Positions 58,150-64,000 of a stretch of DNA of 64,000 bases are shown here, in pieces. Numbering within the stretch: position 1 is the first letter of the stretch; the number at the start of each line of letters is the position of its first letter. The DNA lies in contig NZ_CP109473.1 in assembly GCF_036227405.1 (NCBI RefSeq), positions 6,324,001 to 6,388,000 of the forward strand, written 5' to 3'. Both the position numbers and the translations under genes were made by a program. The stretch is from Streptomyces sp. NBC_01460 (GTDB lineage Bacteria > Actinomycetota > Actinomycetes > Streptomycetales > Streptomycetaceae). The notes under the pieces were generated by a model. That model was given only the letters and a program-made list of their open reading frames with translations, did no database searches and was not told the DNA's origin.

Positions 58150-59358
58150 ATGGCCGACAAAGCAGCGCCCGCCGATGACCTGCCGCTGTCCGGCATCACC
58201 GTCGTGAGCATCGAGCAGGCGGTGGCCGCCCCCTTCGCCACCCGCCAGCTCGCCGACCTCGGAGCACGGGTGATCAAGGTGGAGCGCCCGGACGGCGGCG
58301 ACTTCGCCCGCCGGTACGACACCACGGTGCACGGCCAGTCCAGCTACTTCGTGTGGCTGAACCGGTCCAAGGAGTCGGTGACGCTCGACCTGAAGTCCGA
58401 GGAGGGGCGGGAGATCCTGGAGGAACTCCTGGGCCGGGCGGACGTGTTCGTGCAGAACCTCGCGCCCGGCGCCGCCGCGCGCATGGGCCTCGGGGCCGAG
58501 GCCCTGGCGGAGCGCTTCCCCTCACTCATCCCCTGTTCCGTCACGGGCTACGGATCGAGCGGACCCTGGGCGGACCGCAAGGCCTACGACCTGCTGGTGC
58601 AGTGCCAGACCGGCCTCGTCTCCCTGACGGGCAGCGCCCGGGAGGCCGCCCGGGTCGGGGTGTCGGTCGCCGACATCGCCGCGGGCATGTACGCCTACAG
58701 CGGCATCCTCACCGCCCTGTTCACGCGTGCGACCCGCGGGTCCGTACGCGCCGTGGAGGTGTCGCTGTTCGAAGCGCTGGCGGAATGGATGAGCCAGCCC
58801 GCCTATTACACGGCGTACAGCGGCACCCAGCCGCCCCGGATCGGCACCCGGCACGCCACCATCGCCCCGTACGGCACCTACACGGCCGCCGACGGCAAGG
58901 ACGTCCTGCTGTCCGTGCAGAACGAGCGTGAATGGGCCGCCCTGTGCGAGCGGTTCCTCGGTGAGCCCGGCCTCACCGACGACCCCCGCTTCGCCACCGG
59001 GTCCGCCCGGGTCAGCCACCGCGACGAGGTCGACGCGCTCCTGGCGGAGCGGATCGCCGCGTCGGACAGCGCCCGGGTGAGGGAGCTGCTCGACGCCATC
59101 GGTATCGCCAACGCGCCGGTGAACGACGTGAAGCAGTTCCTGGAGCACCCCGTGCTGGCCGGCCGGGACCGCTGGCGGGACGTGCCCGTACCCGGCGGTG
59201 AGACGGTGGCGGCCCTGGTCCCGCCCGTCGACCTGGCCGGCACCACCCCGCGCATGGACGCCGTCCCCGCGCTCGGTGAGCACACCGAGCGGATCCTGGC
59301 CGAGCTCGGCCACGCACCCGCCCGGATCGACGCCCTGCGCGCCCGCGGCGCCGTCTGA
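58150..59358 (+). CDS. CaiB/BaiF-family CoA-transferase
   Basis: A 402-residue class III CoA-transferase, which moves CoA between carboxylic acids. Matching blocks are GITVVSIEQAVAAPFATRQL, LGARVIKVERPDGGDFARRY, SSYFVWLNRSKESVTLDLKS, GYGSSGPWADRKAYDLLVQC (catalytic Asp near residue 147) and AGMYAYSGILTALFTR, with NAPVNDVKQFLEHPVLAGRD at the end. ATG 58150 has GGAGG 8 bases upstream, which decides between several in-frame starts. No acyl-CoA dehydrogenase or hydratase is adjacent, so the substrate is unknown. Confidence 0.92.
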   Translation: MADKAAPADDLPLSGITVVSIEQAVAAPFATRQLADLGARVIKVERPDGGDFARRYDTTVHGQSSYFVWLNRSKESVTLDLKSEEGREILEELLGRADVFVQNLAPGAAARMGLGAEALAERFPSLIPCSVTGYGSSGPWADRKAYDLLVQCQTGLVSLTGSAREAARVGVSVADIAAGMYAYSGILTALFTRATRGSVRAVEVSLFEALAEWMSQPAYYTAYSGTQPPRIGTRHATIAPYGTYTAADGKDVLLSVQNEREWAALCERFLGEPGLTDDPRFATGSARVSHRDEVDALLAERIAASDSARVRELLDAIGIANAPVNDVKQFLEHPVLAGRDRWRDVPVPGGETVAALVPPVDLAGTTPRMDAVPALGEHTERILAELGHAPARIDALRARGAV

Positions 59359-59434
59359 CCACCCCGACACGGGTACGCGGCCCGGGAGGCGGACGCCGGA
59401 CGCCGCGTGGCCCCGGTCCGGGATCCTCGTCCCC

Positions 59435-59854
59435 ATGAACACGCCACCGGACGGACTGCCCGCCTACCGAGCTCCGGCCGGGCCGGACGACGCCGCATTC
59501 TGCCGTCGTGTCAGTGAGGCGCTCGCCCTCGGCTACGAGCCGCACGAAGGCCCGGCCGTCACCTTCGACGGCAGGAGGGTCATCGTGGCCCAGGCGCTGG
59601 TCCGGCCGGCGCGGGGACAGGTGCGTCGCTCCGGCGCGGGCGTGGTCGTTGAGGTCGTCCGTCCGGTGCGGGGGCGGGCGCTTCGGCCGCCGGCTCCCGC
59701 GCAGACACGCCCCCTGGTGTCAGGGGTCCGCCGTGAAGCGGAATCGGCGCCGACGCACGCCTGCGCCGGCCCCGCGTGCTCTGAACTCGGCCCATGCGCT
59801 GAGGTGTTGCCGCCGAACGCCGCGCGGCGGAGCCCGATTCCGAACGTGTCATGA
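59435..59854 (+). CDS. DUF1737-like small protein, C-terminus probably shifted
   Basis: The first 50 residues (DGLPAYRAPAGPDDAAFCRR, VSEALALGYEPHEGPAVTFD, GRRVIVAQALVRP) match the small DUF1737 family, usually 50-70 residues long. The frame then runs on for about 90 residues of arginine- and proline-rich text without protein character, to 59854. A lost stop codon or small deletion near 59605-59620 is likely. No function is known for the family. The extension may be translated, but I see no support for it. Confidence 0.55.
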   Translation: MNTPPDGLPAYRAPAGPDDAAFCRRVSEALALGYEPHEGPAVTFDGRRVIVAQALVRPARGQVRRSGAGVVVEVVRPVRGRALRPPAPAQTRPLVSGVRREAESAPTHACAGPACSELGPCAEVLPPNAARRSPIPNVS

Positions 59855-59857
59855 ACC

Positions 59858-59907
59858 TTGTCAGCGTGGCCGCGGGCGCTCTATTGTCGCGGACAGAAAG
59901 CGCTTTC
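59858..59907 (+). promoter_or_regulatory. Pectate lyase promoter with LacI-type operator
   Basis: TTGTCA (59858-59863) and TATTGT (59882-59887) are separated by 18 bases. GAAAGCGCTTTC (59896-59907), a perfect 12-bp palindrome with the central CG of LacI/GalR-family operators, covers the expected transcription start. This is a repressor-blocked promoter layout. The leader to the start codon would be about 275 bases. Confidence 0.7.
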
Positions 59908-59935
59908 CCCTCCTGGGCGCCGTTCCGGTGGAAGC

Positions 59936-59963
59936 GTCCTTCGCGACGGCCGTCGCGAAGGAC
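59936..59963 (+). repeat. 28-bp perfect palindrome in the pectate lyase leader
   Basis: GTCCTTCGCGACGG (59936-59949) is followed directly by its exact inverted complement (59950-59963). It lies about 30 bases after the LacI-type operator and about 205 bases before the pectate lyase gene. In RNA it would form a stable hairpin; in DNA it could be a second protein-binding site. Confidence 0.75.
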
Positions 59964-60169
59964 GTGGACGAGCCGCCACCGGTCCGGTACACGGCCCGCC
60001 CAGGATCCGGGACGGCCGAACAGCCGTCCCGACCGCTCCGAGAGGTATCTGCACAACAGGCCGACGGGGCCGCCCGGTGAGAAGCCGGCAGCCCTTGAGG
60101 TCCGCCGTTGCGACCGCGGCATGAAGCAGCTGATCACATCAGCATGCGCAGACGAATGGGGACACGAAA

Positions 60170-61732
60170 ATGAGACGATCAGTCGCACGGCGACTGTATG
60201 CGGCAGTGGCCACGATGGCGGTCGCGGGCGCGACCGGCGTGGTGCTGACGATGCCTCAGGCATCGGCCGCGGTAGCCGGTGGTGCCACCGGCTACGCGAC
60301 TCAGAACGGCGGAACCACCGGCGGCGCCGGCGGACAGACGGTGCGCGCCACCACGGGTACCGCGATCCACACGGCGCTGTGCAACCGTGCCAGCGCCAGC
60401 ACCCCGATCGTCATCGAGGTCGAGGGGACGATCAACCACGGCAACACCGCGAAGGTGTCGGGCGACAGCTGCAACACCGCCGCCGGGGTGATCGAGCTCA
60501 AGCAGATCAGCAACGTCACGATCGTCGGCGTCGGCAGCGGTGCCGTCTTCGACCAGCTGGGCATCCACATCCGCCAGTCCAGCAACATCATCATCCAGAA
60601 CGTGACGGTCAAGAACGTCAAGAAGTCCGGCTCGCCCACGTCCAACGGCGGCGACGCCATCGGCATGGAGAGCGACGTCCGCAACGTCTGGGTCGACCAC
60701 ACCACGCTCGAGGCGTCGGGCGGGGAGTCGGAGGGCTACGACGGGCTCTTCGACATGAAGGACAACACGCAGTACGTCACGCTGTCCTACAGCACCCTGC
60801 GCAACTCGGGCCGTGGCGGACTCGTCGGGTCCAGCGAGACCGAACTCTCCAACGGCTTCATCACGTACCACCACAACCTGTACGAGAACATCGACTCCCG
60901 CGCGCCCCTGCTGCGTGGCGGCATCGCCCACATCTACAACAACTACTACGTGAAGCTGAACGAGTCGGGCATCAACTCCCGGGCCGGGGCGAAGGCGAAG
61001 GTCGACAACAACTACTTCAAGGACTCCAAGGACGTCCTGGGGACCTTCTACACCGACGCGGCCGGGTACTGGCAGGTCAGCGGCAACACGTTCGACAACG
61101 TGACGTGGTCCGCGCGCGGCAGCGAGAACAACCCCGCCGGGCCCAACCCGACGTCCAACACCACCGTCAGCATTCCCTACGCGTTCACCCTCGACGCCGC
61201 GAGCTGCGTGCCGGGCATCGTGGCCCAGACGGCGGGTGCCAACAAGGGCCTGAAGGTGTCGGACGGCAGCTGCTCGCCGACCACGCCCACCCCGACCCCC
61301 ACTCCGACGCCGGACCCGACGGACCCGACCCCGGACCCGACCGACCCCACGCCGGACCCGACGCAGCCCAGCGGGACCAACCTCAGCCTCGCGGCCGGGG
61401 CCGACGGCTCCAGCAAGGCCTCCGGGACGAGCTACGGCAACGTGCGGGACGGCAGCCTGAGCACCTTCTGGTCGCCGGCCGGATCCACCGGCTCGGTCTC
61501 CGTGAAGTGGGGCACCGCGACCTCCGTGTCCAAGGTCAACATCCGGGAGGCGTCGGGCTCCGTCCTCGGCTCCTGGAAGCTGATCAACGGTGACACCGGC
61601 GCCGTTCTCAAGACAGGCAGCGGTGCCGGTGCGGTCACCATCGCCCCGACCTCGCTGAAGAAGCTCACCTTCGAGATCACGAGCTCGACGGGGACTCCGA
61701 AGGTCGCCGAGTTCGAGACGTACGCCGGATAG
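60170..61732 (+). CDS. Secreted pectate lyase (PL1) with C-terminal binding domain
   Basis: A 520-residue exported lyase that cleaves polygalacturonate by beta-elimination. The signal peptide is residues 1-33 (RRLYAAVATMAVAGATGVVL...ASAA). The PL1 parallel beta-helix spans about 35-365: NVTIVGVGSGAVFDQLGIHI, RNVWVDHTTLEA (vWiDH motif), DGLFDMKDNTQYVTLSYSTL, and LYENIDSRAPLLRGG with the catalytic Arg. A Pro/Thr/Asp linker follows (repeated DPTDPTP units, about 368-403). A final 115-residue discoidin-like module starts GTNLSLAAGADGSSKASGTS and contains GNVRDGSLSTFWSPA, probably carbohydrate-binding. GGGGA lies 8 bases before ATG 60170. A LacI-type operator precedes it. Confidence 0.92.
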   Translation: MRRSVARRLYAAVATMAVAGATGVVLTMPQASAAVAGGATGYATQNGGTTGGAGGQTVRATTGTAIHTALCNRASASTPIVIEVEGTINHGNTAKVSGDSCNTAAGVIELKQISNVTIVGVGSGAVFDQLGIHIRQSSNIIIQNVTVKNVKKSGSPTSNGGDAIGMESDVRNVWVDHTTLEASGGESEGYDGLFDMKDNTQYVTLSYSTLRNSGRGGLVGSSETELSNGFITYHHNLYENIDSRAPLLRGGIAHIYNNYYVKLNESGINSRAGAKAKVDNNYFKDSKDVLGTFYTDAAGYWQVSGNTFDNVTWSARGSENNPAGPNPTSNTTVSIPYAFTLDAASCVPGIVAQTAGANKGLKVSDGSCSPTTPTPTPTPTPDPTDPTPDPTDPTPDPTQPSGTNLSLAAGADGSSKASGTSYGNVRDGSLSTFWSPAGSTGSVSVKWGTATSVSKVNIREASGSVLGSWKLINGDTGAVLKTGSGAGAVTIAPTSLKKLTFEITSSTGTPKVAEFETYAG

Positions 61733-61737
61733 CGGCG

Positions 61738-61762
61738 CGGTCCCGGCGTCCGTCCGGGACCG
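61738..61762 (+). terminator. First terminator after pectate lyase
   Basis: CGGTCCCGG (61738-61746) and CCGGGACCG (61754-61762) form a perfect 9-bp stem with a 7-base loop, 5 bases after the stop codon. Confidence 0.7.
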
Positions 61763-61865
61763 TGGCTGGTCCCCGGTGACCGTCCGGAACCGGCTGCCCC
61801 CTCGGAGCCGTCCGGGACCGGCCGGCCCCCGGCACCTTCCGGGGCGGCCGACACGCAGGAAAGCG

Positions 61866-61935
61866 GCGAGCCGTGACGACGGCTCGCCGCCGGATCTCCC
61901 GGAGCGGGGGCCGTCGCACGCGACGGCCCCCGCTC
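61866..61935 (+). terminator. Tandem strong hairpins before the aldehyde dehydrogenase gene
   Basis: Two perfect hairpins: 61866-61874 with 61879-61887 (9 bp, GACG loop), and 61902-61917 with 61920-61935 (16 bp, AC loop). They separate the pectate lyase transcript from the next operon. The surrounding 61763-62089 contains no gene. Confidence 0.8.
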
Positions 61936-62089
61936 CCGCATGTCCGGGAGACGGACCCACGAGCCTCCGGCAGCAGGCCGTACCGGACGGCGACCGGCCC
62001 CGCGCCGAGCCCTGTGATGCAATCGGGGGACCGGGCCGTGCGAGCTCCCCGCCGGCCGGACCGATCCCGACTCGCGACAAGGAAGCGTC

Positions 62090-63565
62090 ATGACCAGCAC
62101 AGACTCCGCCCCCTCCGCGTCCGCGCCGATCTGGTCCGCGAAGATCTTCGACGGTTCCTGGCGTGAGGCGGGGGGCGGCACCATGGACGTCACCGCACCC
62201 GCCACCGGCACGGTCGTCGCGACCGTGGGAGCGGCCACCCCCGGGGACGTCGACGCCTCCGTGGCGTCGGCCAGGACGGCCCAGCGCGCCTGGGCGAAGC
62301 TCGCTCACGCCGAGCGGGCGCAGGTCTTCATCAAGGCGTCCGCCCTGCTCTCCGCGGACCCGGACCGCATCGTGCGGTGGCTCGTCCCCGAATCCGGTTC
62401 CGGACAGGGCAAGGCGCAGTTCGAGGTCGGTCTGCTCGTCGCGGAGCTCAACGAGGCAGCCGCGCTGACCTCGGAGCCCTACGGAGAGCTGCTGCGGAGC
62501 TCGAAGCCCCGGCTCTCCGCCGTCCGCCGGGTCCCGCTGGGGGTCGTGGGCGTCATCAGTCCGTTCAACTTCCCCGCCGTCCTCGCTCTGCGTTCGGTGG
62601 CCCCGGCCCTGGCCGCGGGCAACGCGGTGGTCCTCAAGCCCGATCCGCGTACCCCGGTCTCCGGCGGCCTGGCCCTCGCCGAGCTGCTGGCCGAGGCGGG
62701 CCTGCCCGAGGGGCTGCTGCACGTCCTGCCCGGCGGATCCGACATCGGTGAGGCCCTGGTCACGCACCCGGACGTCCCGTGCATCTCCTTCACCGGCTCC
62801 ACCCCGGCCGGGCGTGCCATCGGTGCGGCCGCCGGGCCCCTGCTCAAGAAGGTCCACCTCGAACTGGGCGGGAACAACGCCCTCCTGGTCCTCCCGGACG
62901 CCGACCTGGAGGCCGCGGCCTCGGCCGGCGCCTGGGGTTCCTTCCTGCACCAGGGCCAGATCTGCATGACCACCGGCCGCCACCTGGTCCACGTGTCGCA
63001 GGCCGCCGAGTACGCCGCCAGGCTCGTCGAGAAGGCGAACGCCCTCCCCGTCGGCGACCCCACCGACCCGGCCAACGCCCTCGGCCCGGTCATCGACGAG
63101 CGGCAGCGCGACCGGATCCACTCGATCGTCACGCGCAGCGTCGAGCAGGGCGCGGTGCTCGCCGCGGGCGGTACCTACGACGGCCTCTTCTACCGGCCGA
63201 CCGTGCTGACCGACGTCCCGCCGGACTCCCCGGCGTTCGCCGAGGAGGTGTTCGGCCCGGTCGCCCCCGTCGTCGCGTACGAGACGGTCGACGAGGCCAT
63301 CGACCTCGTCAACGCCTCGGAGTACGGGCTCTCCGTCTCGATCCTCACGGCGAACGCCTTCGCCGCGTGGGAGCTCGCCGACCGGATCGAATCGGGCGCG
63401 GTGCACATCAACGACCAGACGGTGGACGACGAGGCCGTGGCCCCCTTCGGCGGCAGCAAGGCGTCCGGCACGGGAGGCCGGTTCGGCGGCAGGGCGAGCC
63501 TGGACACCTTCTCGGACCTGCAGTGGATCACCGCGCAGGCGCACATCGAGCGCTACCCCTTCTGA
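62090..63565 (+). CDS. Aldehyde dehydrogenase, benzaldehyde-dehydrogenase-like
   Basis: A 491-residue NAD(P)-dependent aldehyde dehydrogenase. The catalytic Cys is in HQGQICMTTGR at residue 292 and the general base Glu in HLELGGNNALLVLPDADLEA at 258. The oxyanion Asn is in GVISPFNFPAVLALRSVAPA, and the cofactor loop is ISFTGSTPAGRAIGAAAG. VGDPTDPANALGPVIDERQ and the FGGSKASGTGGRFGG ending resemble benzaldehyde and vanillin dehydrogenases. AAGGA lies 6 bases before ATG 62090. A class V aminotransferase gene follows after 94 bases, perhaps in the same operon. Confidence 0.92.
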   Translation: MTSTDSAPSASAPIWSAKIFDGSWREAGGGTMDVTAPATGTVVATVGAATPGDVDASVASARTAQRAWAKLAHAERAQVFIKASALLSADPDRIVRWLVPESGSGQGKAQFEVGLLVAELNEAAALTSEPYGELLRSSKPRLSAVRRVPLGVVGVISPFNFPAVLALRSVAPALAAGNAVVLKPDPRTPVSGGLALAELLAEAGLPEGLLHVLPGGSDIGEALVTHPDVPCISFTGSTPAGRAIGAAAGPLLKKVHLELGGNNALLVLPDADLEAAASAGAWGSFLHQGQICMTTGRHLVHVSQAAEYAARLVEKANALPVGDPTDPANALGPVIDERQRDRIHSIVTRSVEQGAVLAAGGTYDGLFYRPTVLTDVPPDSPAFAEEVFGPVAPVVAYETVDEAIDLVNASEYGLSVSILTANAFAAWELADRIESGAVHINDQTVDDEAVAPFGGSKASGTGGRFGGRASLDTFSDLQWITAQAHIERYPF

Positions 63566-63659
63566 CGACGCGGGGGCCGCGGTGCTCCCCGTCCCCAGCG
63601 AGCGCGTGGGCCGACCCGCGCCGCTCCGGCCACCCACCCTTCCCTTCCTGGAGTTCCTC

Positions 63660-64000
63660 TTGAGCAGCGAGACCGTCCCCACCCCCGACGCCCTCGACGT
63701 GCAGGCGATCCGTGCCTGCTTCCCGGCGCTGAAGGCGGGAACCGCCCGCTTCGACGCGCCCGGTGGCACCCAGACGCCCCAGCAGGTCATCGACGCGATC
63801 ACCGAGGCGCTCACCCGGCCCCTGGCCAACCGCGGGGTGCTCACCGAGGGCGGACGCAACGCCGAGGCGATCGTGACCGGCGCGCGCCGGGCCCTGGCCG
63901 ACCTGCTCGGATCGGAGGCGGAATCGGTGGTGTTCGGGCGCAGCGCCACGCAGCTCGTCTACGACCTGGCGCGCACCCTGGCCAAGGACTGGGGCCCGGG
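63660..64000 (+). CDS. Class V aminotransferase / cysteine-desulfurase-like, 3' end outside the window
   Basis: The first 113 residues of a PLP enzyme. The TTG start at 63660 has GGAG 8 bases upstream and gives a frame that stays open to the window end. Typical family text is QAIRACFPALKAGTARFDAP, then GGTQTPQQVIDAITEALTRP, LANRGVLTEGGRNAEAI and VVFGRSATQLVYDLARTLAK. This is the opening of the cysteine-desulfurase-like subgroup, before the PLP lysine. It is downstream of an aldehyde dehydrogenase, so it could act in an amine catabolic route, but the family is broad. Confidence 0.85.
   Translation, partial: MSSETVPTPDALDVQAIRACFPALKAGTARFDAPGGTQTPQQVIDAITEALTRPLANRGVLTEGGRNAEAIVTGARRALADLLGSEAESVVFGRSATQLVYDLARTLAKDWGP

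Noticed and set aside
61280..61380. Repetitive DNA encoding Pro-Thr-Asp units in the pectate lyase gene
   Set aside because: It is in frame and forms the usual flexible linker of secreted Streptomyces enzymes, so it is not a separate repeat element.

Overview
The window is high-GC actinobacterial DNA, almost certainly Streptomyces. The signs are frequent GTG and TTG starts, a large SARP-type regulator with NB-ARC and TPR domains, a Scr1-type regulator paired with a DUF397 protein, several TetR regulators, a DasR-type operator and many secreted enzymes. No tRNA, rRNA, CRISPR array or replication origin is visible.

Left part (1-30 kb), accessory and mosaic. It opens with what looks like the end of a biosynthetic operon: a cytochrome P450 (5' end outside the window), a second P450 with an unusual I helix, and a free-standing condensation-type acyltransferase. 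A mobile-DNA graveyard follows: an integrase pseudogene replaced in its middle by an IS5-type fragment, a broken helix-turn-helix gene, and IS110-family fossils near 9.6 kb and 21.9 kb. Between the fossils lie two solute-binding proteins without signal peptides, a small secreted chitin-binding protein, a cis-prenyltransferase followed by a PAP2-like membrane protein, and remnants of a flavoprotein and an MFS transporter. Then come a beta-propeller membrane protein, a SARP regulator, an ABC-F antibiotic-resistance-type ATPase, and a divergent group of an S-adenosylhomocysteine-hydrolase-like protein, an SRPBCC protein and a cupin. Two small membrane proteins and a divergent TetR share a cluster of CTAG operators.

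Middle (30-51 kb), nitrogen and sugar catabolism. A four-gene operon on the minus strand (39.5 down to 32.8 kb) encodes two urea-carboxylase-associated proteins, a biotin-dependent urea/guanidine carboxylase and allophanate hydrolase. By current family knowledge this is a guanidine-degradation pathway. A divergent TetR gene and an APC permease follow, and a 29-bp palindromic element occurs in front of both the operon and the permease. Next are a GH84 hexosaminidase with a DasR-like site and, at 47.2-50.9 kb, an allantoin operon: NCS1 transporter, Asp/Glu-racemase-family protein and allantoinase. Guanidine, allantoin and amino-sugar use together suggest a nitrogen-scavenging neighbourhood.

Right part (51-64 kb). 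A DinB-like protein, a secreted serine hydrolase and a three-gene MoxR-ATPase/VWA-metallopeptidase/unknown operon are followed by an orphan Imm53 immunity protein, a truncated alpha/beta hydrolase and a CoA-transferase. A secreted pectate lyase sits behind a promoter with a LacI-type operator. An aldehyde dehydrogenase and the start of a class V aminotransferase finish the window.

Best leads: the guanidine operon and permease with a shared operator; the prenyltransferase/PAP2 pair with altered active-site motifs; the P450-P450-condensation operon; the SAHH-like/SRPBCC/cupin group; the signal-less solute-binding protein pair; and the racemase lacking its first cysteine. All family calls come from reading translated sequence by eye. 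No database search was possible.
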